Numbered from the stretch's first letter, positions 17,501-25,655 are shown. The stretch: 39,482 bases of DNA from Lachnospiraceae bacterium UBA7143 (GCA_002491905.1 DKWV01000058.1:1-39482), one strand, 5' to 3'. Program-made: numbers and translations. Notes: generated by a model not told the origin, from the letters alone.

Positions 17501-20500
17501 AAAGTATTTCCTGCGCCCTGGTCAGTATATTGCAATGGAGGTGCGCTTCGAGACGGGTGGCTATCAGGAGACGGCAGATGAGGTGACGCTTCCGGCAGCC
17601 ATGCCCATAGACGATTCCCACCATGTGGGGCGGATCGCACAGGTGCGGGGCGTGGACGCCCATAGAAGCAATTATGTAAACTCGAATGAAGGAATCCCGG
17701 AGTTCTGGGAAGACAATGAAACGGCCGAAAGCCGGGGCTTTACCATTTCGGAATATGCTGATGCGGGCAAGTGGGCAGCTTCTGAGACAGACCTTACCCG
17801 TGAGGAGGCGAAGCCCGGCGTGATCAAGACCGCGCCCGCCAGGATGAATGTGGAGGGGGAGGAGAAGCCTTACGATCCGCAGGAGGGCGTGTCCCTGGTT
17901 CACCCCGTGAAATGGGAGACCAAACTGGTCAATGGCGGCGCCAATTCCCTGACGAAATACCGGGCGAAGGACAGTGTCCAGTGGCCCTATGTCTTTGAGG
18001 GGGAGGTAAAATTAACCTCTCAGATCGACAGCATCCGCGATCAGCGTTTTGTCATTTCGCGTTATACGCAGATGGTCACGCCGGAGGACGGCGGCGACCC
18101 GGTAGAGCAGACAGACCGCAGCCGGCTGCAGGTGGACGGGCAGGAGGTGCGGATCGCTGAAAACCGGGAAGAAGCGCTGGCGGAGGGAAGCGGATGTTCT
18201 GCCGCTGTATTTGGCGGCGCAACCGTGTATTTCTATAAGGAAGACGTTTTCGGCGACGGCCATCCGGCGGAGACGATGGAGCTTGACTTTACGAAGGACC
18301 GAACTTACGGAATCGGCCCGGCTTCCTACCAGAACGGCAGGATCGTGGAGAAGAGCCGGACCTTCAGCTACTGGACCAAATTTGACCTGTCCATGAAAAA
18401 TGTGGCTTCCCGCACTTCCTATGCCAACAGGATGGTAATGCAGCCATTACAGCCTTACACAAAGGCGGACGTCTGTGAGGGAACCGCCATTGACCACAAC
18501 GGGGATCCGATGCGAAACGACGCGGATACGCCGGACGGCATTATGGCCATCGGATATGTGTCGGTGAATGTAGGGCAGTCCACGGCGGCGTGGATGAAGG
18601 TGAAGGAGAACAGAAAGCCGGGGGAGGAGGATCAGGGCCCGGCGGTTTCGGACGATATTGCGGAGGTGCTGACCAAAGAGAACAAGATTCTGATCGGAGA
18701 TACGGACAATACGGTGACCTACACCATGCATGTGTTAAACCATGTGGCTTCCGGCGATCCCAATGATACGGTGCAGAGTGCGGAGGACCGCAGATACTCC
18801 ATCAAGGATATGGTCATCATCAACACCCTTCCCCATGAGAGGGATAAGATGCCCTTTAATTCGAAAGTGCCGAGAGGCTCCGATTATGAAATCGTAGCGG
18901 ACAGGGACAGCTTCAATATTTCTCTCTATTATTACGATCCGCTTCCGGGCGGGGAGACGGAGGCAGAGATTCCGGAGGAGAGACTGAGTCCGATTCCGAA
19001 GGACTGCTACCAGATTCTATGCAGCGAAAGCAAGACTGTAAATGCCGCAGACTGGAAATTCATCGAGGAAAGCGGCAGCGGATGGAATGGGACGGTTCCG
19101 ACGGAGTTACGGAACAACGGATGGCAGCTGGCATCCACGGTCGGAGATCCCACGAAGATTCGGTCGATCCGCATTGAAATTAAGGATCCGAACACGGTAT
19201 TTGACCCGGATCGTGCGGCGGATTACCGATCCCTGATGAAGGGCGGACGCATCATTGTGGTGAAATATCAGGCAAGGGTAAAGGTGGAGACCGATGAAAG
19301 CGGCACAGTGACACCTACGCCCGGAAAATGCGCTTGGAACTCTTTCGGCTACCGCTTCGACCGTTTCGACGGAAGCGCGGCTATGGAGGCCAGTTCCATC
19401 CGTACCGGTGTCCAGATTCCCTCCATACCGATTCTTTATAAACGGCTGATTGATTACGACCAGAACCCTTATAACAATCCTGGAGATTCGGAGGAATTTG
19501 TCTTTACCATCGACAAGCAGGAGGGCGAGCGGGCGGACGGCACCCACAGGACAGCCCAGCAGCTTCGCTTTGGCGTGACGGTGGACACGGGCAAATCGGA
19601 GAACTACAGGGAGCTTCGAAATATTAAGGATAACACGGAGATCACATGGTGGAAAGGACAGGCGGATAGCGACTGGGACCAGAGCTTTTTCTGGGAGGAC
19701 GGCGCATCTTATGTGGTGAAGCAGGTCACCGCGCCGGATACGCTGCCGCTCTTCTCCATCAAAGTCAACGGCCAGCAGACCACAGGGTTTGTGTACGATT
19801 CGCTCTATGAGCCGGTGATTGTGGTCACCAACCAGAGTAAAGTCTGGGGCAGCCAGCTTTACAAGATGGACGTTGACAGCAGAGAATGGGATCCCGCAGA
19901 TGACAAGGACAAAGAGCACATCAACTTCCTGCCGGGAGCGCTTTTCGGTCTGTATACCACTGACAGGATGCAGGCGGTGGACATTGCCCAGATCAAGGAG
20001 GAGGCGGGCGAGCGCTATGAATGGCGGGAGCGTTATAAAGCTCTCTTACATACGATGATGGAAGCAAGTTACGGGGAGGGCGATACGGCGGTGAAGCTGT
20101 ATCTGAAGGATTTTGCTGTCACCGGTGAAAACGGGGAGATCAGGTGGCTGAATCTGGAGGATGATACCTATTATGTGCGGGAATTGAGTCCGCCGCCGGC
20201 CTACAGTCTGGACGAGACCTTCCATCGGATTAACAGAAAGAATGCGGTGGTATCCGTATATGACGAACCGGGTATCCGGTTCCCGATTACCGGAGGCATC
20301 GGTACGCTTCCGCTTTATATAACGGGTGGTATTTTAATGGCCGCCGATGCAGTTTATCTGGGAAGGAGGGGAAGACGACGAAGGAAGAGCGACAGGAACG
20401 AAAACGCGGGCCGGACAAAGAAGCGGTTGTCCGGGGCAGGCCTTATCAGAGTCGGAGGCGTCGCATTGACGTTTGCGATGGCGGTGAAGATATTCCTGCG

Positions 20501-20540
20501 GGTGTTGGAAATCCGTCGGGAAAGAAGAAGCCGGGGATGA
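11502..20540 (+). CDS. Giant BspA-type LRR, sortase-anchored pilus tip adhesin (main part)
   Basis: About 3,010 residues continuing the split adhesin; the joined protein would be about 3,245. The first open part, LLAAGEATASGDCG, is the usual entry to BspA-like leucine-rich repeats, which run from about 11700 to 13200 with motifs such as AFNSCRGL, LTIPGSLKNV and YGCSSLKEL. A long region follows (about 13500-19800) rich in Trp, Tyr and Thr with no domain I can name. Near the end are a pilin-type LYKMDVDS, FLPGALFGLY and an E-box YYVRELSPPPAYSL, typical of Cna-B/SpaA domains with isopeptide bonds. The sorting signal is FPITG from 20280, followed by a membrane helix. Unusually, about 80 further residues contain an Arg/Lys-rich stretch and a second hydrophobic helix. 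It overlaps the signal peptidase gene by ATGA. Large size and first place in the operon point to the pilus tip. Confidence 0.85.
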   Translation, partial: EGIALLAAGEATASGDCGDQGDNLTWAYYADTETVVISRRSGSASGAMADYNSNGGQWKSYQPKHLVVEEGVESIGINAFNSCRGLAGEVRLPVSLVEVKESAFISCTGITELTFAEGGDRRSLTFGKRAFASCSGLENIHFPDNLTELKAYYRYGNSTDNAYYGCSSLKELTIPGSLKNVTGQTGYYDRNMGFAGMNYVEKVIVEEEIESIDVEGIPTTNLKEIQLPSTMTGIADSLFKSAAKLEKVYPTGEEPEEGVAVKLPEGIAAVGVRAFDTCRELKGRVKFPIAFTEAKESAFISCTGITELTFAEGGDSRSLTFGKQAFCNCSGLEHIHFPDNLTELKAYYNYGSSSDNAYYGCSSLKELTIPGSLKNVTGRQVVQETGTETIPNDQRMGFAGMNYVEKIIVEEGIESIDTEGIPTGSLKEIQLPSGMTRIADSLFNGAKKLEKVYLTGEEPEEGVAVKLPEKITVIGTQAFNSCEGLVGELRLPASLTEIKNYAFQRCSGLTGDLVIPERVTRIGDSAFVYCSSLGEHLYLGDGLQWIGDSALQGCPGMTNLHTGLRSVANIKNYSSTFTANVIHSIWYRGTDDTDTITVNGQNVGWTTLFTGNSISLSSVNRIYIDRTVDRLSVQSFWKNYADIRFVGPNVVTFNGEVFPAAPAPLSMLDGTYYVTEEGVLYALDPATGTAALSDCPPGITELYIPPYLTATEEMTGEADKRYARSYKVAGVTQHAVMAATDLTAVTAANPRAITLSMRAFADCPTLSSVNGVTTQKEANALFGMNGTPVIKKAFVNTGLDGDDTPPAVEGKPMRTLKYTNPNGGVLTVQLDDMEKYEYREDAYRMLTGEGRTFTVSAQAYGTGNLATQFCINFEPADSTFRGMKSYTAYIPYDLNGTRYTTELKVFYDRISGCYCIRFSLPAGATTTLIWDDHLGQGQVMYPTGTGGGDLTIWGEVPDFTEIGGPEEGEEEDEIFGGFSGSENYMVVNWRTDRNLYELSMGDWNNQARINSSTHRPYYERRHGTEWYGYSQGYPRFVFRNNQIQNGWENGNGKDPVTKVSYHYTVTLPEGMTWADEETIARSGWPNRNNSVTDKTFSVGADGRTLTYDFSHTVTDNRLYSMTSSGAVTGCELGYSYAADSIILFSEDWDFYHDLGQRIEYKCTPTFYYQFSEPDTGQEVTAYENLKPTEAGMVELNRRYSFQDDKRGRGLPMRISFVAENKGKDAAVVNLQEITDEVVNFNGYLYLSAEQMAEAALSESEYLEMTKIEIHDAVLYQGGSYELGVTHTGTDGAAQVQENLLNTYSEPNPSNKVTLTLTVGWPEAADGGAAAGVSRRPTELTLSVNGARRAVTSVDAGDTAATLGEKLETALQEAGYLLPTGLYRITWRATDAARSRMIGPYTDTEGQSYLWEIGAYHATVKPDYLQGHRWLTSDRLHRLSLFPPSSVPSAQAVFTIKNENNENVKIEETCFDKSYNESELELNVRSFDSRTGDEVLVGNNQRQWICPGVILDYQVDYTNGNSIAFGNIPFMQTFDQSQCLLAPADRNPQLAGAGFPKISDSEYVGGQFRGRDYYMLIPGETEQTLTGVWLGGEDGDFYVESVSMGGTDGEGTARQTVAHWYEKDFGPYQGGSDAKSYRFYAYVLAPVNLEERPQAKSVVYANNYVKEERSDPWSTRLYASYEGFYQSEAIHKDIIVNPEAAGTAQEKTSGDQRDSYLGTGASVTYRLAFDEYWIGDYTLPAGELYDLLPCTYGAFAWELGENVQVSYALKERIAQKGQENHYEVYTPTEGEGFARIEKVTEPIHGKGEDAEQYRLSFGAFTIPYNRTLYVYVTLTFPEGGTWDSYAEAADVYLYNTLHYGELRSEVTHMIARPTQAFLKTGMYGTDGDPYGYVYPNSDEENRIVKYYVVIYNHGKGYLYLNPVHIQIPEGFTLKAPPKVTYNGLPDWNLGDVSVTDEEPPANINRMGIRDVKVTYPDEKEAVLDIELNTPWNSYTYDTLVQKYFLRPGQYIAMEVRFETGGYQETADEVTLPAAMPIDDSHHVGRIAQVRGVDAHRSNYVNSNEGIPEFWEDNETAESRGFTISEYADAGKWAASETDLTREEAKPGVIKTAPARMNVEGEEKPYDPQEGVSLVHPVKWETKLVNGGANSLTKYRAKDSVQWPYVFEGEVKLTSQIDSIRDQRFVISRYTQMVTPEDGGDPVEQTDRSRLQVDGQEVRIAENREEALAEGSGCSAAVFGGATVYFYKEDVFGDGHPAETMELDFTKDRTYGIGPASYQNGRIVEKSRTFSYWTKFDLSMKNVASRTSYANRMVMQPLQPYTKADVCEGTAIDHNGDPMRNDADTPDGIMAIGYVSVNVGQSTAAWMKVKENRKPGEEDQGPAVSDDIAEVLTKENKILIGDTDNTVTYTMHVLNHVASGDPNDTVQSAEDRRYSIKDMVIINTLPHERDKMPFNSKVPRGSDYEIVADRDSFNISLYYYDPLPGGETEAEIPEERLSPIPKDCYQILCSESKTVNAADWKFIEESGSGWNGTVPTELRNNGWQLASTVGDPTKIRSIRIEIKDPNTVFDPDRAADYRSLMKGGRIIVVKYQARVKVETDESGTVTPTPGKCAWNSFGYRFDRFDGSAAMEASSIRTGVQIPSIPILYKRLIDYDQNPYNNPGDSEEFVFTIDKQEGERADGTHRTAQQLRFGVTVDTGKSENYRELRNIKDNTEITWWKGQADSDWDQSFFWEDGASYVVKQVTAPDTLPLFSIKVNGQQTTGFVYDSLYEPVIVVTNQSKVWGSQLYKMDVDSREWDPADDKDKEHINFLPGALFGLYTTDRMQAVDIAQIKEEAGERYEWRERYKALLHTMMEASYGEGDTAVKLYLKDFAVTGENGEIRWLNLEDDTYYVRELSPPPAYSLDETFHRINRKNAVVSVYDEPGIRFPITGGIGTLPLYITGGILMAADAVYLGRRGRRRRKSDRNENAGRTKKRLSGAGLIRVGGVALTFAMAVKIFLRVLEIRRERRSRG
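11766..12905 (+). repeat. Two direct copies of an LRR module, about 580-610 bp each
   Basis: The segment from 11766 to about 12290 recurs from about 12350 to 12905 at high identity. Long matching stretches surround SAFISCTGITELTFAEGGD, AYYGCSSLKELTIPGSLK and GFAGMNYVEK. The second copy carries a short insertion after SLKNVTG. This is a recent in-frame duplication and could shrink or expand by recombination. Confidence 0.75.
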
Positions 20541-21028
20541 CAGGCGTGCTGCTTATGCTTGCGGGCGTGTTGGCCGCCGGGATCCTGACAGCCGCCTTTC
20601 TCCTCCCGGTTTTCCGGGTTTACGGAAACTCCATGTGCCCCAATTTAAACAGGGGGGATATCGTGGCGGCGGTGAAAGGGCAGAACTGGGAACAGGGCGA
20701 TGTGATAGCGTTCCGCTTCCACAATAAAATTCTGGTCAAGCGGTTGATCGCGGGACCGGGGAGCGAAGTAAATATTGCCCCGGACGGTTCGGTCTATGTG
20801 GATGGCAGTCTTCTGCCGGAGTTTTATCTGCCAGAAAAAGACATGGGGACATGCACCACAGAGTTTCCCTGCACGGTCCCGGAGGGGACATACTTCGTGC
20901 TGGGTGATGAGAGAACGGTTTCCGCGGACAGCAGGAACACCCAGGTCGGCTGTGTGCCGAAGGAACAGGTAATAGGAAAGGTCGCTTTCCGCTTATGGGG
21001 AAGCGGCGGGATCGGAAGTATACAATAA
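20537..21028 (+). CDS. Type I signal peptidase of the pilus operon (SipA-like)
   Basis: A 163-residue Gram-positive signal peptidase that would remove leader peptides from the pilins, at the outer face of the membrane. Residues 5-27 form the single membrane anchor. The catalytic serine is S32 in VYGNSMCPNL; the general-base lysine is K68 in ILVKRLIAGPG; box E is YFVLGDE...SADSRN. Length is near the short end for the family. Its ATG lies within the last codons of the adhesin (ATGA overlap), so translation is coupled. Dedicated signal peptidases of this sort are known in other pilus operons, where some act as chaperones rather than peptidases, but here both catalytic residues are present. Confidence 0.9.
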   Translation: MTGVLLMLAGVLAAGILTAAFLLPVFRVYGNSMCPNLNRGDIVAAVKGQNWEQGDVIAFRFHNKILVKRLIAGPGSEVNIAPDGSVYVDGSLLPEFYLPEKDMGTCTTEFPCTVPEGTYFVLGDERTVSADSRNTQVGCVPKEQVIGKVAFRLWGSGGIGSIQ

Positions 21029-21057
21029 AAGGAAAAGAGGAAAAGGAGAGTGAAATC

Positions 21058-22749
21058 ATGAAACGAACAGGAAACAGAAGACGACTTTTAGCTGTAATTC
21101 TGGCATCTGTGCTGGCGGTGATGATGTCGATGACGGCATTTGCCACGGGCGGCACACCGGGGACATCCGATGCGGGCACGAAGGGAAGCATCACCATTAC
21201 CAATCCCCAGAAGGGCGTGACCTATAGCGTCTACAAGATTTTTGACGTGACCTATGCGACTACGGGAAATAAGACTTCCTACAGCTACACCATTGCGGGA
21301 GATTCGCCCTGGTACAGCGTGGTGAACACTTACGCGGGCACGGCGGACAACAAGCTTACCCTGTCCAAGGCGGCGGGCGGCAATACCTATGTGGTCAGCA
21401 CACAGCAGGGGTTCAGCGCAGCCAACTTTGCAAAAGCATTACAGGCGGAAGCAGCAAAGGAATCGGGGGCGCCCGCAGCTACCGCGACGATCGGTCCCCT
21501 GGCGGCCGATGCGGCGGATAATGCGACGCTTTCCAAGGCAGATCTGCCCCTTGGCTACTATCTGGTTATGGGAACCAACGCCGGACTGTGCAGTCTGGAC
21601 ACCACCAACCCGGATGTGGAAGTGACAGATAAAAACGATGTGCCCATTGACAAAAAGATTACGGCGGTAGGCGACGGCACGGCGGACGGAACAACCACTT
21701 TACCGGCGCCTGTGGACGAGTACGGCGTGACTGTCGGATCGGTGCTCACCTACACCATTACGGGCGAAGTGCCCGATACCGAAGGGTTTGAGCAGTATGT
21801 CTACATAGCGGAAGATACGATGGATGCCGGTCTTACCATGAATCAGGATGTGGCGTTAAAAATAAACGGCAGTGCGGTAAGCGGTCTGACAAGTGACACA
21901 ACAGGAACGATTCCGGCAGCTGCGAAGGATCTGGTGAAGGGTACGGTCTATTATAAAGCTTCTGGCCGCGGCTTTGTCCTGCGGCTGGATATGAAGGATT
22001 ATGCAGCCAATGCAGGAAAAAAGGTGGAAATCACCTACACGGCCACGGTCAATGAGAATGCGGTGGGCCAGATTTCCAAGAATGAGGCGAAATTAAAGTA
22101 CGGCAACGACCCGGATCATCTGACAGACAGCACGCCCTCCGAGGTCAGGGTATTTTCTTCCGATATCGAAGTGTTAAAGTATGCGAAGCAGACGGATGCG
22201 AGTGATATGAGCAAGGTGCTGGCGGGTGCGGAGTTTGTTCTGCAGAACAGTACGGGCAGCGGAGATACGCTGGCTCCGGGCGGGAAATATTATAAAGCCA
22301 CCGTTACCGGTGCTGCGCCGGACCAAAAAGTGACCAAGGTGGAGTGGGTTACCGATATCGCACAGGCAACCAAGGTTACCACAGACGCCGACGGCAAGGC
22401 GCTGTTCCGTGGGTTGGAAAACGGTACCTACTATCTTGTGGAGACCAAGGCACCTGCCGGTTACAATCTGCTGGGAGCAAACGACAAGACGGACGACGGC
22501 AAGATTACGGCAAAGGGGGAAGTCAAGGTTGAGATCGCTACTGCCATTACCAAAAATGCTGACGGCACCTGGACGGCTAATCCTGCAGATTACACCGTTC
22601 ACGAGCAGGTAGCCAACAGCGCCGGTTCCTTCCTGCCCAGCACCGGCGGCATCGGTACGACGATCTTCTACATAGTGGGCGGCGTGCTGCTTGCGGTGGC
22701 TGTCGTGTGGTTTGTGGTGAGCAGGAGAAAGACAGGGGCGCAGAAGTAA
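21058..22749 (+). CDS. Major pilin, isopeptide-stabilised, LPSTG-anchored
   Basis: A 563-residue shaft subunit. AAAAGGAGAG at 21041-21050 places the start at ATG 21058, removing 21 upstream codons of the same frame. A signal peptide covers residues 1-30 (cleavage after TAFA). The centre matches the fimbrial isopeptide-forming D2 type (VGSVLTYTITGEVPDT, YVYIAEDTMDAGL). A C-terminal Cna-B/SpaA domain has FVLQNS, KALFRGLENGTYYL and the E-box YYLVETKAPAGYNLL. The sorting signal LPSTGGIGT is followed by a membrane helix and a short basic tail. VPIDKKITAVGDG, after the first domain, holds candidate linking lysines. The class C sortase next to it would join subunits. Third gene of the operon, 29 bases after the signal peptidase. 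Confidence 0.93.
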   Translation: MKRTGNRRRLLAVILASVLAVMMSMTAFATGGTPGTSDAGTKGSITITNPQKGVTYSVYKIFDVTYATTGNKTSYSYTIAGDSPWYSVVNTYAGTADNKLTLSKAAGGNTYVVSTQQGFSAANFAKALQAEAAKESGAPAATATIGPLAADAADNATLSKADLPLGYYLVMGTNAGLCSLDTTNPDVEVTDKNDVPIDKKITAVGDGTADGTTTLPAPVDEYGVTVGSVLTYTITGEVPDTEGFEQYVYIAEDTMDAGLTMNQDVALKINGSAVSGLTSDTTGTIPAAAKDLVKGTVYYKASGRGFVLRLDMKDYAANAGKKVEITYTATVNENAVGQISKNEAKLKYGNDPDHLTDSTPSEVRVFSSDIEVLKYAKQTDASDMSKVLAGAEFVLQNSTGSGDTLAPGGKYYKATVTGAAPDQKVTKVEWVTDIAQATKVTTDADGKALFRGLENGTYYLVETKAPAGYNLLGANDKTDDGKITAKGEVKVEIATAITKNADGTWTANPADYTVHEQVANSAGSFLPSTGGIGTTIFYIVGGVLLAVAVVWFVVSRRKTGAQK

Positions 22750-22810
22750 GCCGTCTGTCATGTAGAGGAATGTGAGAAGTAAAAGGGCAGGAGCAGGAGA
22801 GCGGTGTAGC

Positions 22811-23641
22811 ATGAAAAGGCACATAACAAATGTTATTTTTATATTGCTGTTTCTGACCGGGCTTGGTTTCCTGCTCTACCCCACGGTCAGCGACCGCTGG
22901 AATAAGCTCCACCAGTCACGTGCCATCACCGCTTACGCGGAGGTAACGGCGTCTCTCAACGATGCGGATTATGAGAAAATCCTTGCGGATGCGCACGCTT
23001 ATAATGAGACGCTGGCGGCACAGGGCGGCGGCATTGCCCTGACTGAGGAAGTAAGAGCAGTCTATGAGGCGCAGCTTAACATTGCCGGACAGGGCATTAT
23101 GGGATATGTTGATATTCCCAAGATCGACTGCTATCTGCCTGTTTACCACGGCACTTCGGAGGGGGTGCTGCAGACGGCGGTGGGGCATCTGGAGGGCAGC
23201 TCCCTTCCCGTGGGCGGGGAGGGTACCCACTGTGTCCTGTCCGGGCACAGGGGGCTTCCCAGCGCCAGACTGTTTACAGATCTGGATCAGATGGCTGTGG
23301 GTGATCTGTTTATGGTGTGTGTGCTGGATGAGGTCCTGACCTATAAGGTGGATCAGATTCTGGTGGTTCTGCCGGAGGAGACGGAGGCGCTTGCCATAGA
23401 GCCGGGGGAGGATTTCTGTACACTGGTGACCTGTACGCCCTACGGCGTAAACTCCCACCGTATGCTGGTGAGAGGTAAAAGGACAGACACCCTGTCCGGG
23501 GAAGAGACGCAGCGCATTACGGCGGACGCAGTGCAGATTGAAACGCCGCTTGTCGCGTCGGTGGCGGCGGTGCCGATGATTGTGGTGCTGCTGTGCTCGC
23601 TTATCTATACCGTGCGGCGGCGGAGGCAGTGCAGAAATTAG
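22811..23641 (+). CDS. Class C (pilin-polymerising) sortase
   Basis: A 276-residue transpeptidase that joins pilin subunits. AGGAGAG (22794-22800) precedes ATG 22811. An N-terminal membrane helix spans residues 5-24; a second, C-terminal helix (about 248-268) is followed by RRRRQC, the two-anchor layout of class C enzymes. Catalytic residues are H146 (LSGHRGLPS), C208 (TCTPYGVNSHR) and R217. TPYGVNSHRMLVRG is the family signature. I do not see the DPW/DPF lid motif that usually covers the active site, so the lid may be degenerate or absent. It lies between the major pilin and the basal pilin, as in many Firmicute pilus operons. Confidence 0.93.
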   Translation: MKRHITNVIFILLFLTGLGFLLYPTVSDRWNKLHQSRAITAYAEVTASLNDADYEKILADAHAYNETLAAQGGGIALTEEVRAVYEAQLNIAGQGIMGYVDIPKIDCYLPVYHGTSEGVLQTAVGHLEGSSLPVGGEGTHCVLSGHRGLPSARLFTDLDQMAVGDLFMVCVLDEVLTYKVDQILVVLPEETEALAIEPGEDFCTLVTCTPYGVNSHRMLVRGKRTDTLSGEETQRITADAVQIETPLVASVAAVPMIVVLLCSLIYTVRRRRQCRN

Positions 23642-23761
23642 AGATATAAGGAAACGGGATAAAATGCCAGATGTTATAGAATGGCGTGGAACGGTAACCC
23701 GGTAAAAGTAAAGGGAACGGATGATATGGGATATCTCAGCATAGGAAAGAAAGGAAGGCAT

Positions 23762-24943
23762 ATGGGAAATGATGTGCGCATGGCGTCGAAAATTTCGGCG
23801 GCGGCGGTTTCCCTGTGCCTGATTCTGTCCCTGTTCCTCCGGCCCCTTATCGTGTATGCGTCTGATGTGGAACCGCCGGATATCACGGGCGATAAGAAGT
23901 ATTCCATCAGGGTGATGATGGTGTATGATGATAAAACCGTAGAGGGGGGCTCGTTTGAGGCATACCGTGTCGGCGAGATCGTTAAACTGAAGAACCCCTC
24001 GAAGGAGGCAGACGGGACATTTTCGCAGGATACCGCGACGGCGGCTGTGGAGACTTACCGTTTCTGGCCGACAGAGTCCCTGGTAAAATCGATGGGCTTC
24101 GGGCAGGAAGAAATCGACACGATAAACGGGATCGACAGGAATAAGCCTGACGCGGAGAGCAGACTGAACGCTATTCTGAATGAGAAGCTGAACGGCAGCG
24201 AACTGAACGGGATAGAGACGGCGGCGCAGAAGGAGAAGCTGGCGAAGGAACTGGTAGCTTATGTGAAAAATCCGGCCAATCAGGAGAATGCCGCGGTCGC
24301 AGAAACTGGAGATGCGCAGGAGACATCGGATCTGTGGGGAGACGACCACGTTACCAGGGAAAATGAGAACGGTGTGGCGACCTTTGAGAATCTGCGCACG
24401 GGTCTGTACCTGTTTACCCAGAGTGAAGCGCAGGCATCGCCGGGGTATTATCCCGTGGAACCGTTTCTCGTTTCGGTGCCGGTATATGACAGCGAATACA
24501 ATTATAATGTGCAGGCTTTCCCGAATGACCATGAAGTGAAAATCTATGTGAAGTTCCGGCTGATGGCGCTTGAACCCGATCCCCCGGACCCGCCGGATCC
24601 ACCCGATCCACCCGATCCGCCCGATCCGCCCGATCCGCCAGATCCGCCGGATCCACCCGATCCCCCGAATCCGCCGGACCCAGGCCCAGACCCGGAGCCG
24701 GAACCGCAGATTGAGCAGTGGGTGCGGGAGCATCTGGCGGAACCGTCTGTGAACGGTGAGCCGGAAACATTGCAGAGACTGCCTCAGACCGGGCAGATAA
24801 ACTGGCCTGTCCCGGTATTGGCGGTAAGCGGGGGCGTGCTGTTTCTTTCGGGCTTAATCCTGCGTCAGCAGGGAAAGAAGGATACAGCAGAGGAAGAATG
24901 CGGGGAATCGGACTCTGCGGAAGAAAACGCGGGGAAAGGGTAG
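23762..24943 (+). CDS. Basal pilin with Pro-Asp repeat and LPQTG anchor
   Basis: A 393-residue minor pilin likely to anchor the pilus to the cell wall. Of several in-frame ATGs the one at 23762 is chosen: AAAGGAAGG precedes it and it begins a normal signal peptide (residues about 1-38, ending near VYA). The body holds a pilin-like domain (YSIRVMMVYDDKTVEGGSF, later ATFENLRTGLYLF). A PPDP repeat at about residues 275-308 follows, as in base pilins that thread the peptidoglycan. The sorting signal is LPQTG (about residue 341), then a membrane helix. Unlike the other two substrates it carries a 25-residue acidic cytoplasmic tail. The two flanking sortase genes would polymerise and anchor it. Confidence 0.85.
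   Translation: MGNDVRMASKISAAAVSLCLILSLFLRPLIVYASDVEPPDITGDKKYSIRVMMVYDDKTVEGGSFEAYRVGEIVKLKNPSKEADGTFSQDTATAAVETYRFWPTESLVKSMGFGQEEIDTINGIDRNKPDAESRLNAILNEKLNGSELNGIETAAQKEKLAKELVAYVKNPANQENAAVAETGDAQETSDLWGDDHVTRENENGVATFENLRTGLYLFTQSEAQASPGYYPVEPFLVSVPVYDSEYNYNVQAFPNDHEVKIYVKFRLMALEPDPPDPPDPPDPPDPPDPPDPPDPPDPPDPPNPPDPGPDPEPEPQIEQWVREHLAEPSVNGEPETLQRLPQTGQINWPVPVLAVSGGVLFLSGLILRQQGKKDTAEEECGESDSAEENAGKG
24580..24690 (+). repeat. 9-bp tandem repeat coding Asp-Pro-Pro
   Basis: About a dozen tandem copies of GAYCCNCCN, encoding (DPP)n in the basal pilin. It produces misleading long open frames on the opposite strand. Confidence 0.85.
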
Positions 24944-24956
24944 ACCGTGGAGGAAA

Positions 24957-25655
24957 ATGCGGACGATGCAGGGAAAAGAAAGGAAAAAGGGAAGTATCAT
25001 CAGAAAGACAGGCACGGTCTTAGTCGGCACAGGCATTCTGCTTATGCTGGCGGGGCTGTGCCTTTTCCTGTGGAACAGGCGGGAGGATGACCTGGCGGGA
25101 CGACGGGCGCAGGAGGTGCTTGCGGAATTGAAGGCTGTGGTGGAAAATGGGGAGATGCTGCAGGGCGTGAACGGAGACAGGGCGGCCACAGGGAGGGCAG
25201 GGGATCCGGCCCGCGGGAAAGACGGTCCGGCGGACGGCATTGTCCGGGATCAGGATACGGATATACAGGCGGCGTTGATCGGTGATTATGAATATGCAGG
25301 ATATCTGGGCATTCCGTCTCTGGGGCTGGAGCTGCCTGTGATGGCACAGTGGAGCTATCCAAGGCTGAAGATTGCGCCATGCATATATTATGGATCTGCG
25401 CAGGAGGGGAACCTGGTGATTGCCGCCCATAATTATTCCAGACATTTCGGAGGACTGTCGAAGCTGGGACAGGGCGAGGAGGTTACCTATACCGATGTGG
25501 AAGGGCACGTGTGGCATTATGAGGTGGAGACAACGGACGTGCTCTCGCCGGAGGCTGTGGAGGATATGACGGGCTCGGAATACGCGCTGACGCTTTTCAC
25601 CTGTACTTACGGCGGGGCAAACCGCGTGACTGTGTGGTGCGGGGCAAAAGATTGA
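24957..25655 (+). CDS. Second sortase of the pilus operon
   Basis: A 232-residue sortase. GTGGAGG just upstream supports ATG 24957. A membrane helix at residues 20-40 is preceded by a basic N-terminus, giving a single N-terminal anchor, unlike the class C enzyme. Catalytic residues are H158 (VIAAHNYSRHFG), C216 (TLFTCTYGG) and R223 (NRVTVW). LGIPSLGLELPVM and LKIAPCIYYGSA match a sortase group common in clostridial pilus loci, whose class I cannot fix with confidence (class B- or D-like). It may attach the finished pilus to the wall or load the tip protein, whose FPITG signal differs from LPxTG. A linker of about 60 residues rich in Gly, Asp and Arg precedes the catalytic domain. Confidence 0.88.
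   Translation: MRTMQGKERKKGSIIRKTGTVLVGTGILLMLAGLCLFLWNRREDDLAGRRAQEVLAELKAVVENGEMLQGVNGDRAATGRAGDPARGKDGPADGIVRDQDTDIQAALIGDYEYAGYLGIPSLGLELPVMAQWSYPRLKIAPCIYYGSAQEGNLVIAAHNYSRHFGGLSKLGQGEEVTYTDVEGHVWHYEVETTDVLSPEAVEDMTGSEYALTLFTCTYGGANRVTVWCGAKD

Noticed and set aside
22916..24733. 605-codon minus-strand ORF across the sortase C and basal pilin genes
   Set aside because: Its start is the reverse of the (DPP)n repeat and the rest is a frame kept open by codon bias; both plus-strand genes have catalytic or sorting motifs.
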